NCBI RefSeq assembly: GCF_003573695.1
Contig: NW_020621603.1
Span: 19,951,116-20,015,115 of the forward strand
Source: Papaver somniferum
Lineage: Eukaryota; Streptophyta; Magnoliopsida; Ranunculales; Papaveraceae
Direction of reading: 5' to 3'
Length of the DNA stretch: 64,000 nt
Positions within the stretch are counted from its first letter, which is position 1. The number at the start of each line of letters is the position of its first letter. Under the pieces are notes generated by a model. The model was not told the origin of the DNA, did not search any database, and saw only the letters and a program-made list of their open reading frames with translations. Made by a program: the position numbers and the translations under genes. Below are positions 22,120 through 33,065 of the stretch, one piece after another.

Positions 22120-23244
22120 TAGGCCTACACGACCCGATTTTTTGGCCAAAACCGTCCACCGAGCCGACCTATGGCCGGTTTTCAAAATTGAAACTGTGAC
22201 CGAACAGACCAACTTTCGGTTCGGTTTTAACCAGTCCGACTTAGCTCGATCAGTTAAGGTTTTTCCATCGGTTTTTACCGATTCAATACAAACTAATAAT
22301 TTTACAGTAAGAATCATTCAGATTCTTTTCAAAAGAACAATAACAGTATGTTTTCACAAACAAAATTAGCTTCAATCATTCATAATAGTCATCAAGAACA
22401 TTAGTTTAGGAGCAATTACTGTTAAAATCAACAGATTAAGCAAAAAAATCTAGGGTTTCGGATGTGAAAAAATAATAATTAGTAATTACATGAGTTCAGA
22501 TTAGTGTTATAAACTTGCAATTGAGATAATAAAGAGAAGGGAAAACTAACTGCTTAAAAGATTAGCTTCTTGTAAACCAATTTTAGAAACATAATTTTTT
22601 TATGAACCCTAAAATTATAATAGTCTCCAAAAAAATCATACCATATAAAACATGATTAATCTTCAATCTTTCACCCGTTGAAAGGTGGTGGTGCTGGTAA
22701 TGGTTGTTTAGCATGTGGTACTGATGGTGCTGAGGTGGTGCAACATATGTCAGTGATGGTGGTGCTTTAGATTTACAAGTGCCGTCGGTGATTTGGTGTA
22801 GGTTGAAAAGGGCAAGAAAGAAGAAGAAGTAACATCAAATAAAAAAAAAAAACGAAGGAGAAGAAAGGTGGTGGTGTTGAATAAGGTGATCGTGGTATTG
22901 GTGGCGGCTGTGTTTGCAGAGACTGAAGAAGGATGGGAAGAAGAAAGGGTCGAGTGAAGAGTGAAAATGAGAGTCTGTTGGAGTGAGTTATTATTTATTA
23001 GGGTTAGGTATATATATCTTGAGTGGACGGCTAGGATTAGGCAGGTTACATCTATGGTTAATAGTCTCAGTTTTCTTGGCTCGGCTCGGCTCGGCCGAAC
23101 CTTTTTATTGCTACCATGCACCGAGCCAAAGATCCAATGGTTATGATTTCCAATATCGTTGCCGACCATTGGATGTTCGGTACGACTCGGTTCGTCTCCC
23201 GTTCAGGTAGTTTCTCGGCCCGACCGGTTTCCTGTGCAAGCTTA
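22120..23244. mobile_element. Non-autonomous hAT-type element, 1125 bp
   Basis: The element is flanked by a perfect 8-base direct repeat GCTCTATC at 22112-22119 and 23245-23252, the size typical of the hAT superfamily. Its ends, TAGGCCTACACG and (reversed) TAAGCTTGCACA, are imperfect inverted repeats of the hAT kind. Subterminal sequence is rich in CGGTTCGG, CCGACC and CCGAGCC words on both sides. No hAT transposase is encoded. A 139-codon frame on the minus strand (22750-23169) is low in complexity (Ser, Thr, Phe, His) and is probably not a gene. Confidence 0.85.
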
Positions 23245-23252
23245 GCTCTATC

Positions 23253-24175
23253 ATTTAGATAGTTATGTTATGGGTTTTTTTACAATACATGCGAATATGT
23301 ACTGGTACACTGTTAACAAAAATGAACAAAATAATCCATGAGTATAGTCAGATCAGTACATGCAAATATGATTCTTCTTACAACTACATATTTGTTAGAA
23401 ATTATTCTTAGATCTTCATCAACTAATCATCATTAATACCTTATCGACAAGGTACATATCGTACCTTTTGATCTATTCTCATAAATAACCAGTTTTCAAG
23501 TTGTTCAAGTTCATAAGATTAAAATCACAAATCAATTACTTCACTGCCACATCAATCCAATCTTAATATATATATATATATTTCAACATTACAAAGTTAA
23601 TCAAAAACATAATATAATTTTTATATCGAAATCGGAAGATGGATTCAAAGATCTAGTTTTATCATCGATAGATAAAGCGAGGAATCAACAAGTAAAAAAT
23701 CACCGGCTCTAATCGCTATCACTTAAACTCTAAAACGCTAAATTAAAGATGAAGAAAACAAAGATTCACCGTTATTGCTTCCTCTGGTTCTTGATCTGTA
23801 GAGAGTGTTAGAATTCCCTGGTTTTCGTCCATCAGTCGCTATCGCTATAGATTTTCTATGGATATCCAGTTGGTGAAGAACATAGATTTTGAAGGGTATT
23901 TTAGGCATTTAGAAAATGTGCTTTATAACTTCCACACGTGTTTTGGATCACCGAGTACAAATTTTGGTCCAAAAACAACGATTATAATTAGTTGAACGGG
24001 TGGACCACTCATTAAACGGATCCTCTAAATAGGATTAACCAGTAATTCTTAGTAATTAAAAGAAGTTTAAATCTAAGCCCCAAAATATTAAAAGACATCG
24101 ATACCTTTATGTATATTGTTAAACCCCATAAATAAAATTTAAATTTAAGCCTAAAATTATTAAAAGTATATTAAA
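23253..24175. other. Non-coding AT-rich region
   Basis: Contains two more palindrome-family words (ACATGCGAATATGTACTG near 23289, AGTACATGCAAATATG near 23357) and a short TA run at 23566-23580. The minus strand from 23880 to 23700 resembles a gene leader without a following ORF. GGTCCA words near 23970 and 24001 may be remnants of a DNA-transposon end. Confidence 0.4.
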
Positions 24176-24179
24176 ACGA

Positions 24180-24390
24180 CACACCTTCACCACTACCGAT
24201 AACCACCACCACCTTTGATAACCACCACCGGCTCCCACCAACCATTGCCTTTCACCAACGCCACCTCTGAAAACCACCGTTGCCACCAAAACCACCTCCG
24301 ACCACCGCCACGTCCTAGAACCACCACCCATATCCTACAACCACCACCGCCGCCGGTCACCATCGCGGACCACCACTGACCACCGCCAAC
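24180..24390. repeat. ACC/CCG triplet-rich low-complexity tract
   Basis: A run of imperfect ACCACC and ACCGCC triplets with interspersed CAACC. Open frames here encode only low-complexity sequence, so they are not called as genes. Confidence 0.7.
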
Positions 24391-24399
24391 AAATAGATG

Positions 24400-24640
24400 T
24401 ACGTGTACTCAAAAGTTACACATGCATATGGCATATGTATCCAGAAGTTACACATCCATATGGCTCGTATAATGCAAAGTTACACATGTACATGATGTGT
24501 GCTCAACATTTACACATGCGTATGGCATGTTATCTAGAACTTACACATGCATATGGCACGTGTAATGAAAATTTACACATGCATATGGATGTATACTCAT
24601 TAGTTATACATCAAAACTTACACATACAAAAAAACATGTA
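24400..24640 (+). repeat. Tandem array of about 35-40 bp with TTACACATGCATATGGCA
   Basis: Seven units carry TTACACATGCATATGG variants, ending near 24630. Looser copies (TTACACATGCAT, TAGTGTAATTAGGACTTACA) continue at 24940-25040 and 25260-25360. ACACATGCAT and ATGTGTAA are partly complementary, so neighbouring units may pair. The 76-codon frame over it only reflects the repeat. Confidence 0.75.
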
Positions 24641-25640
24641 TTACTTTAATATTCATTTACAATAATTTGTCCGTGTGAATTATAGTAATCGGTTGTTATT
24701 GAACACAATAAACGAATTAAAATACTACATATGTAAAGAAATCCTCGAAAGAAGTCATTATATCATATAATAGAAATGTTCCCTTCCCTTCTTATCTTCC
24801 TAGATACTCCATATATATCTGCAACAAAAAATACATCCATAATATCATGTTGGATGAACAAAAAGAAAGAAACAAAGTTATAAAACAATTGCAATAAGAA
24901 TTGCAAAGATTACAGAAAGGCACTTGATAACTTATCTTAGCATGTGTAATTCCTGATTACACATGCATCTTACTAGTGTAATTAGGACTTACACATGTAT
25001 TTGACTAGTGTAATTAGAAGTTACACATACACATATAAAAGAAATCCAAGAAGAAAACTTGTATAAACCACAAAGTATTGTGACCCCAACATTGTATAAC
25101 TTACAGTTCTATTCCAACAAAGTTGCTCTTTTCTGGATATTGTTCCCGTGCTTCATAGACACCTGCAAGACAAAATTACAAAACCAATGAGTCGTCAATG
25201 AATATATGAAGAATAGAAATGAAAAATCATATATTTGCAACTCAATCTATAGAAATTCATCACACATGCATTTGTTTATACACTAGTTACACTTGCATCT
25301 AACTTGTGTAATTAGGAGTTAGACTATGCATATATCATGTGTAATAAAGAGTTACACATCAATTACAGTGTCTACTTGCGTACAAAAACCTCAGTGTCAA
25401 CTATATTTACAAATAAAAAACAAATATTCATACATCTTGTACATTGACTTCAGTGTAATAAAGTACGGTGTCTACTTTCGTGCAAAAAATTTGGTGTAAA
25501 CTATATTTATAAATACAAATACAAAAAAAATATTGTCCTCTGCAGTGTGCTAGTCCATATTTGAATCATTCAACGACTATAAGTTATAAACTGATTTACA
25601 TGGATGATATCAATATATACCCAGCCTATTGAGTACTCTG
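24641..25640. other. Non-coding region with dispersed TTACACATG words
   Basis: No supported gene. Besides the dispersed words, the phrase ACGGTGTCTACTTTCGTGCAAAAA (shorter variants at 25367 and 25466) is duplicated about 100 bases apart. Confidence 0.45.
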
Positions 25641-26066
25641 TAACATTTGGATATGGCGGAGTGTAAACAAGTGAAAATAGAGCAGAAGATACACAATAAA
25701 TTTAAAACAAGGTTAAAGATGAAGTACACTCATATTTCAGTCGCTTTTCAACAAGAAGGTGTCTTAGTTGACGAAATATTACGCACCCGCAAGTTAAAAG
25801 ATGTTGTAGTAATCCAAAAAATTACTTCTTTTCTCAAACAACTATAGATAAGTATTTTGTTTAATCATAAATTTAATGCACCTAAATATATATTTTTTAA
25901 TATAATATTGATTATTACTATTTGAAGGTAAATTCTTTAAGGAGGAACTCAAAAAAATCTTTAATATTAAACTTGAGAGGTTATTACTATTTCTCACCGG
26001 CCTAAGTTGGGACCATAAATTTTTATTAATATGTAGAGGTTATTAATATATGGAGGTTCTACTGTA
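25640..26066 (+). mobile_element. Right end of a pogo/Tc1-type DNA transposon relic
   Basis: Ends GGAGGTTCTACTG followed by TA (26065-26066). This is the reverse of the CAGTAGAACC terminus seen at 26623, which belongs to a common plant pogo-like group whose ends contain TATTAATTTATA-like sequence. The frame at 25647-25847 ends in LKDVVVIQKITSFLKQL, like the C-terminus of CENP-B/pogo-type DDE transposases. The left end was not found; the copy is truncated. Confidence 0.5.
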
Positions 26067-26089
26067 ATGCAAATTCCAAATTTTTTTAA

Positions 26090-26570
26090 AGGTTGCTGAA
26101 GAAAATAATCTAAACAATAGTATTGTTACCTTTGTGAATGGGGTTAAGTTTCAAATAAGCCAGTTCAAGTTACTTCATGGGCTCAAGTGATGGAGAAGCA
26201 AATGGTTATATCTACTTCATGTGCTTCTAAAAGTACATCTGATGATACAAAGGTGAGTAAGCAAGTATCTATCAATAATAAGTACGATTTCAAGAAAAAT
26301 CAGGGGAAAGGGGTACCAAAAACCCCTCGTCCAAATAATAAAGATTTTTCTTTTTTTGTGGAATTTCAGGGGCCTAAGAAAAATTATGGCTCTACGCAAA
26401 TTATGGTCTTTAGTTAATCAGTGTTGTCCTTCTTTAATATCGGTAGCTGAGCCTAAAGTAAATTATAGTTCTTCTTTTTGCAATAGATTGAATTCACAAG
26501 GAATGCAGAGTATGTTGCTTCATAATTTGACTTCAAATAATAAATATAATGTTTGGTTGTTATAGTAATA
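26090..26570 (+). pseudogene. L1-type LINE fragment (end of ORF1 and start of endonuclease)
   Basis: The frame at 26356-26565 begins LWNFRGLRK and continues with PSLISVAEPK and NRLNSQGM. This matches the start of the apurinic-type endonuclease of plant L1 elements (consensus xWNxRGL, then ExK). About 70 residues remain of an ORF2 that should exceed 1200. Upstream, 26110-26340 carries a Lys/Ser/Pro-rich frame ending in GKGVPKTPRP, consistent with the ORF1 tail. It lies between two pogo-type ends. No 3' tail or RT was found. Confidence 0.65.
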
Positions 26571-26622
26571 AGAGTATTACCCATTGTTACGCGCTATTAC
26601 AATATTTTTTTTACCTCGGGTA

Positions 26623-27776
26623 CAGTAGAACCCCTATAATTTAATCCACGATAAATTAATCAATTTTGCAGGTCCCGTGTCGGAATCAACGTGCTAAATT
26701 AATAATTCGCTAAATTTATAAAATAATAAATGTTATTAGTTTTCTATAGGTCCCTTCGAATATATAAATTAATAACTCTCTAACTCATATAAATTTAGTT
26801 TTACATTTATGCTAATTTGGTATAGAATGATTCAGTTGTGACTTGGTTTTTCTTAAAATTGATTTTCACATTGAATTTCATCTGGGATTTTTCTTAACAT
26901 TAAAAGAGTTTTTGGTGTTTTCATTTCCTGATGCAATAAAAACCTATTCGATATCTTTGCAGCTTTGATAGCTTAATTACGGGAAGGTGGCTCTGTAACT
27001 ACACTTTCATCTTCGACTTCCACATCTTCACTTTCGTCTTTTCCCTTGACATTCTCAATTATTTTTTCGTCAATCAACAAATATGAAATAATATACTTTT
27101 GAGGGCAATTTAAAAGAAATTCAACATCCATTCCACTGTGATAATTCAATCCATTGATTAATTTTGCAATTTTCTAGTTCCTTTATTATCTAACGCTTGA
27201 TACGGTGCCATCCATTGAACGAATCTTACAATGACGAAAACAATTGGCAACTAAATAAGGTGTATTGGTTCATTTTGTTGATTTTTCTTTTTAAAATTAA
27301 ATAACATTTTGATAAACTAATTAATTTATAATTTAATAATTATTAATTTATGAGAGCATCTCCAACAGAAGGTGCAAAAACTCGTATGTGTATTTTTTAT
27401 TTAGTCCTTTTATTTATGGGGTCTACACATAGAGTAAATGTATGACCTCATATCTAAAAAATCATCTCCAACAGTAGAGAATTTTAACCCTAGAATTAAA
27501 AGAAAATTAGTGAAAAAGATGACGTGGAGGTGCCAACGGAGGTGTAAATAACACTTTCTTGAACACCTTCATATTTAATAATTGGTCCCTCCTATCTTGT
27601 AGGACCCTACTATTGGAGATGGATTTATGCCAAACGGAGGTCTAAAATTCTATGTGTCACTAACAAATAAAAAATCCACCCTCTATTGGATATGCTCTGA
27701 GATTGTTTAATATCGCGATAAATTGATAAATTTGCCCGTACCCACGCTATTATTTTTTTTTACAGAGGTTATACCG
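26623..27776 (-). mobile_element. Pogo-type DNA transposon relic, split by a MITE
   Basis: Bounded by TA dinucleotides (26621-26622 and 27777-27778), with ends CAGTAGAACCCC and (reversed) CGGTATAACCTC. Both ends continue into TTTATC and GGTCCC or GGGTAC words. On the minus strand, 27240-26853 encodes broken transposase C-terminal sequence: GLNYHSGMDVEFLLNCP, VVTEPPSRN, then NRFLLHQEMKTPKTL. These resemble CENP-B/pogo-type transposases. The catalytic DDE part has been lost and stops are present. Confidence 0.6.
27354..27697. mobile_element. MITE with GAGCATCTCCAACAG ends, 344 bp
   Basis: Left end GAGCATCTCCAACAG pairs with right end CTATTGGATATGCTC. A 3-base direct repeat TGA flanks it (27351-27353, 27698-27700). 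The same CTCCAACAG and CTATTGGAGATGG words occur inside (27468, 27612). A 3-base duplication suggests a PIF/Harbinger-type MITE, but that class is tentative. It lies inside the pogo relic. Confidence 0.65.
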
Positions 27777-28020
27777 TAGCTAACCTATATTTAATTACAG
27801 GGACACAGACCATTAATCTTCCCTTAATTGCCTCATTAAATGCAATTACTCATGAATCATTAAGTAACACCCACGTAATTTACAAAGGTGAAAAAGGAAA
27901 GACAAAACAAATCCCATTTATCCCCATTTTGCACAAGAAACGGCCCTTAAAATCCCCCACAACCCATATACAAGCAAGTAAATACTACCAAAACCAAGGG
28001 TAACCTGGTAACTCAATAAT

Positions 28021-28030
28021 TATATAAAAC
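28021..28030 (+). promoter_or_regulatory. Probable TATA box of the RING gene
   Basis: TATATAAAAC lies about 210 bases before the start codon and is followed by a leader rich in CTCTC and CAAG words at 28110-28235, as expected for a plant 5' UTR. Transcription would start near 28055; this is inferred from spacing. Confidence 0.5.
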
Positions 28031-28239
28031 AGAAATATTGAGAGAAAAGAATTAGACATACGAAAGGGGGGAAATTGAACTTCACCAGAAACCAAACAAC
28101 ACACAGAGGCTTTCGTTATCCACTCTCTCACGAAAATATCTTTCTCAAAAATTTCAAGAAAATTTTCAGGGTTTTATATCTTCTTCCTGTGAATTAGGGT
28201 TTCAAGAAATCTCAATCTCAAATTTGTTAGAAATCGATC

Positions 28240-29456
28240 ATGGGTTCTGATTCAATGATGAACAAGGGTTCTGTTCCTGTTTACCCCAAGGAATTCGGCA
28301 AGAAAAAAAGGGTGGGTGAAACTAATTTTGGATCATGGGTTTTGATTCAATTCATCAAAGATTCTATCTTTTCTTGCAAGGAATTCATGGGTCTTGAGTT
28401 TTTGAATTATTTTTTTGAATTCAGGCAAACAGGTTGGCGAAATTGAAGCAAGAAAAACTTGATGCGAGGAGAGAACAATGGCTATCTAAAGGTATGTGCA
28501 TGGGTGAATTATTGTTTTTATGAATTAATTTTAGTGTTTTCTTCGATGGGTTTTGTAATTTGTCAAGAAAGATCGTTTCTTTATGCTTTATTATTGAAAC
28601 AATATTATTGGATGGTTCAGCCAAAAACAAGGAATTTAAGGAGGAATTGAGTGGGGGGAACGATTCAGTTCTTCCAGTATCTTTACCACCTTCAAAAATT
28701 GAGAGGGATTCGAGGAATTTGGAGATGAAATCAACAAGGGGTGAAAATGTTGTGGAATTCATAATGAATTGCGGTGGTAGGGTTGATAGTGTTTTGGGTG
28801 GGAATGATACTAGAAAAGAACGTCCAGGGAGTAGCAGTGGAAGTTGCAGTAGTAGTAGTGGATGTTTTTCTGGAACCATCAGCGAAGAAGAGGAAGAGGA
28901 AAGAGTACAAGATGATGATGATGGATGTTTGGATGACTGGGAGACAATGGCTGATGCCTTAATTGCAGATGATAAGGAGAAAGCCCGGAAGTCTAATCCT
29001 TTGGCTGCTAAAGGAATCTCTGCTGAATTGGCCAAACCTGAATGTAAGAGGACTGTATTGAATCCTGAGGCAAAACCTCGTGCATGGAGGCCTGATGATG
29101 CTTATCGTCCACAGAGTTTACCTAATCTCGCGAAACAACTTAGTTTACCAACTAATTCTGATAGGCACTGTCGTCGTGGAGGTGTTAATTGGGCTTGCCA
29201 CGTTATAACATCACCGCCTTCATCTTGTCCTATCTGCTACGAAGACTTGGATCTGACAGACTCGAGTTTTCTCCCTTGTTCTTGTGGATTTCATCTTTGC
29301 CTCTTCTGTCATAAGAGGATTCTTGAAGCTGATGCGCGTTGTCCAGGTTGCAGAAAACAGTATGCTGATCCCTTAAACAAGGATACAGGTGTTGGTGGGC
29401 GAGCTGCTCCTTCTATCCGGTTTGCTCGTTCGTGTAGCATGAATACAAGGTCTTAG
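28240..29456 (+). CDS. RING-finger protein with NOT4-like C4C4 finger, three exons, 324 residues
   Basis: Exons are 28240-28311, 28425-28491 and 28621-29456; introns start GTGGGT and GTATGT and end TTCAG and GTTCAG. The joined frame (975 bases with TAG) is open. Residues 25-46 form a basic helix-like segment starting ANRLAKLKQEKLDARR. It is followed by a Ser/Gly stretch (SSSGSCSSSSG) with an acidic run (SEEEEEE, then DDDD), and a conserved block around LDDWETMADAL. The finger begins at about residue 249: CPIC, 13 residues, CSCGFHLCLFC, then RCPGC near residue 287. These eight cysteines give a C4C4 RING as in the CCR4-NOT subunit NOT4, a ubiquitin ligase. Unlike NOT4 it lacks an RRM domain and is short. 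Plants have a family of such short proteins, to which ubiquitin-ligase activity is attributed by the finger only. A location or substrate cannot be read from the sequence. This is the only gene here with intact exons and normal codon use. The start is the first ATG after the leader. Confidence 0.9.
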
Positions 29457-30408
29457 GAATAGAACAAAGTCCGTTTTTTTGTTGTGGAATGTGTTTGTTG
29501 TTTTTCTCGTGTCTTCTGTGTCGTCTTCACAGTTAGAAATTTCATTGAGGAAGATGTGAATATAGGGATATGGATTTGATGAGGCACTGGGGGAACTGAA
29601 CTTGGTATGTTACCGAGTTATATGCTTCCTCGTATGATGTTTGCGCTGATGTAGATGACATGCGGGCATGTGAATAGATATGGTGGTATAGACAATGAAT
29701 ACATCAAAATCCAGTACAATATTTTTTCAAATCGATAAGTGTAGTTATATGCTCAAATAATTAGTGTCATTGTGCATTTACTATCTGCTTTATGCTTGTA
29801 GCATTGGAATTTTTATGTCCATTATGCAGAACAATAAACTGGAACATTTGTAATATTTGCAGCTCTTGGTGATCCATTTCATCAGAATGTTATCTTGTAT
29901 GAAACAATAAACTTTAAGCTGAACAATCGTAATGAAATGATTGCACTTCACAAGTTTCTCTGGCACGATATGGTACATACACTTTCCATTTCTGTTTAAT
30001 TTATGCTTTTCCTGTGGATAACCTAACCTGGATGAGAATTTGGTAGATTTTGTTGAAAGTGCCATATGAACATCGACAAATTTTCTTGTGGTTAATGTAG
30101 TATTGAATAGCCTAAGCTATAGAAACAACTACGTGCCCTTCATAAGCAGCAATGTAAGTGGAAATAAGGCATCTGATTTTCTTTCTAACACAAGTTAGCT
30201 TACAATTGTAGGCAACTTGTCAGTTGTACATGTATTTTTTTTCACTGTTTCTTTGGAGTTTATGATGGTCGCGATAGGAGGACCAGAACACGCTGTGGTT
30301 CGTGAAATGCTGAGTACTGGCATATTTACTGAAGTGTTTGAAATAGATAGTGCAGGGAGATCGTATCCATGATGCTGATCCCCGGGAAGTGTGATCGAGC
30401 TATTAAAT
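29457..30408 (+). other. 3' flank of the RING gene
   Basis: Probably contains the 3' UTR. AATAAA words occur at 29833 and on other lines, but no clear polyadenylation site can be chosen. No second gene is visible. Confidence 0.4.
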
Positions 30409-31330
30409 CTTGTAAGTAGTCTTGTGTCTGTACTGTACTATGATTATACTCATATAAGGCAACCACCGCTGAGAGAGAGTTAATGTAGCTATTTAACATA
30501 TGGAATCAGCTATTCTTTTAGTTACTTGGAAATGTGAACACATTATGCTGGAGTCACCGATGTGCGCCTTTGGTATATGTTTCAATTGGAGGAATTAGCC
30601 GTTTCTGTATGTAATATTTTTCCTCTTTATTCAGTCAAGCTGGTTTCAGTGTGATGCTTGAGGTATGGTCTGGTGAGATAGGTTGATCATAGATTTTTTT
30701 TTCAAATTTCAGAAATTACTAATCCTCCTGCACATTGTCACTGATTATCGACTGCCTTACCCTGTTTATATTATTCTTAGATATATATTGTAGGAATATG
30801 ACTGGGGTTGGAACATGAGGCAGAACTCGTGAAAATTAAGCTTCTGGTAGATTGGAGGGAAGTATAGTAGTAGGTGAGACATTTGTCTCTGCATCCAGGA
30901 GAAGTATTTTTCGCATTGTCTTATCTCTTGTACCGAGTCACTGGCAGCTCCAACACACACCCTAAGAGTAGCTTTTACTATAATGACACTGTTACATAGA
31001 GGCGAAATATAGGTGGCAAAAAGGAACTATGAATACGCTTTGATAATATCTTGCTTTGGTCATGTGGAGATTCTGGCATCTCTGCCAGGGTTACCTATTT
31101 CTTTTTGCCGGTGGTACCCGTACTTTTTCTATCTATATGCTGTATAAATTTATTATAATATCAATCACGGTGATGGTCAACTGCAAGTTCCTCTGTAGGA
31201 CATTGCAGTCACGGTTATGCATGCTTAGTTTATCAGAGAAAATCAAGAAAAAGAGATCTGAAAAATAAATAAATTTCATTGAATCATTCAAAAAGAAAGA
31301 AATTACAGATTGACTTAGGAATCTAGGATT
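30409..31330 (+). repeat. Diverged direct duplication, copy 1 (split)
   Basis: Two blocks, 30409-30655 and 31056-31330, match consecutive parts of 31345-31800. Shared words include TAAGTAGTCTTGTGTCT, GCTGAGAGAGAGTTA, ACACATTATGCTGGAGT, TTGGAGGAATTAGC and TGGAGATTCTGGCATCTCTG. About 400 bases (30656-31055) are present only in this copy and show no transposon ends that I could confirm. Confidence 0.7.
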
Positions 31331-31344
31331 TCTCTGTGCTTCTT

Positions 31345-31800
31345 GATTTTGTAAGTAGTCTCATGTCTATACCATATATATCACCGCCGGGGCTGAGAGA
31401 GAGTTACTGTACAATTTAACATATTGAAATCAGCTATTGATTCATCTAGTACTTGTAAGTGTGAAACACATTATGCTGGAGTTACTGTTGTGAGCTTTGA
31501 TTTTTTTTGTCTTAGTTGGAGGAATTAGCAGTTCCTGTGTGTAATTTTGTTCTTCTTTATTGAGTCAAGCTGGTTTCAATGTGGAGATTCTGGCATCTCT
31601 GCCAGGATTTCCTAATTGCCTTACCTTTGTTCTTCGTGACTCATCAGTTTGTCACCTGTATCCCATGCTTAGTTTGCCAAATAAAATCAAGAAAAGAGCA
31701 TCTGAAAAACTCGATGAGTTAAAACATTCAAAAACATTAAAACATTCAAAAAGAAATTACAGATTGAGTTGGGGGATCTTAAATTTCTCTGTTTAAGAAC
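31345..31800 (+). repeat. Diverged direct duplication, copy 2
   Basis: Matches the two blocks of copy 1 without the intervening 400 bases. Reading frames over it are short and not shared intact between the copies, so no gene is called. Confidence 0.7.
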
Positions 31801-32009
31801 AAAGAGGTTAGACTGTGAATTCCAAAATATTCTGATCTTGTCCGAGCTTCTAAAATCATGGGTCTATCAAAATTAGGGTACCATCCTCCTTGAAATATGT
31901 AGGAATTGTTACTCCTCCATTTCCTAAAAACTAGTTTATGGATCCTTGCAGTATCAAAATCTAAAATGTTCACATAATCGCCATCAAATTTTTAGCCATC
32001 TTCTATCTC

Positions 32010-32148
32010 GATTTATATGGGCTGATGCCAGTCCTACCAGGGGCTGATACCAGTTAACCGATCCAACGGTCAGGATCAGGTAGGATCTTTTTGTTCTGTA
32101 TGAAATGGTATCAGTCCCTAGCAGGACTGGTATCAGCTCATATAAATC
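32010..32148. repeat. 139-bp foldback with 43-base arms
   Basis: The left arm 32010-32052 and right arm 32106-32148 are reverse complements with about 38 of 43 positions matching, separated by a 53-base loop. Each arm holds two related words (GGGCTGATGCCAGTCC and GGGCTGATACCA). It could be a tiny MITE or a hairpin RNA source. No flanking duplication was confirmed. Confidence 0.75.
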
Positions 32149-33065
32149 ATGTCTCCTATAATTCCGGTTTAATCCCATCGGGGCACCGCGATTCTTCCTC
32201 GTCATCCTTTCACTGTGGGGTATGACAAAGAGGGCTGGATCGTGTGCCTTTTCTGGAAGCCATGGCAATAACTCTCAAATAGGACGTGCCTGCAAACTCG
32301 TGGCCCATATGGGTGCCTACTTCAATTATAATTTTGATTAGTAACTTTTTCACCGGCAGTGTCAAAAAAATCCTATCATTGTCAAGATTAGCCTCAATAT
32401 TTAATGATTTTGTTTATTTACTTGTGTCGCGTATTTTGGTATAGCTACATACATTAAGTCGAAAAATAACTTTTTAAGTTGTGTCCAACTTCCCTCTTTG
32501 GTACTAAATGGGTTTTATTTGAAATGATAAAGTGTTAAATTTGTAGCACAATGCTAGACAAACATATCAGAGACAATTTGTATTTTCACCCTCAAAGTTA
32601 GAAAACAAAAGAAGTGTAACTTAAGTGGTGAGGATTTACAACTTCCTGAGCCAAACTTCGTATTCAGCAACTGATAAAATATCTAGATAAAGAAGAAGGC
32701 AATGTGATCACAACTGTTATCAAGATGATTAATCACAAAACACCTCGGACAATTATTTTTTGGATGCAACTCCCAACGGTATCTACGTCCTTCTCCGAAA
32801 TAGTTTTCCACCAACTTTCCTTGCGAAGAGGTTTCTGAAGATCAATTTCAACTTTTGCTTTCACCTTATTTCCTGCACGAGGTCTGCAGTTATTTGGATT
32901 TGTTGCGATCTTCCTACCTACAAAACCTATGGCTTCATCAATGACAGGGGACTATTAACATTATATTATTTCTTGTCGCAGGGGGGAGATTATATATTTC
33001 TCCTTAGCAATCATAATAATTATAAGATCTTCGTCACATATGAAAATCGAATTCACATAATCTTA
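32149..33065. other. Non-coding region, nothing recognised
   Basis: Only short unsupported frames. AT content rises towards the LTR that begins at 33066. Confidence 0.4.

Noticed and set aside
22750..23169. 139-codon minus-strand frame inside the hAT-type element
   Set aside because: Low complexity, no conserved motif, and partly made of terminal repeat sequence.
23566..23580. TA dinucleotide run as a possible regulatory site
   Set aside because: Short simple repeat with no associated gene.
24119..24331. Gly/Trp-rich minus-strand frame
   Set aside because: Produced by the ACC/CCG triplet tract; low complexity only.
28421..29035. 204-codon minus-strand frame over the RING gene
   Set aside because: Antisense shadow of exon 3; no start context and no motif.
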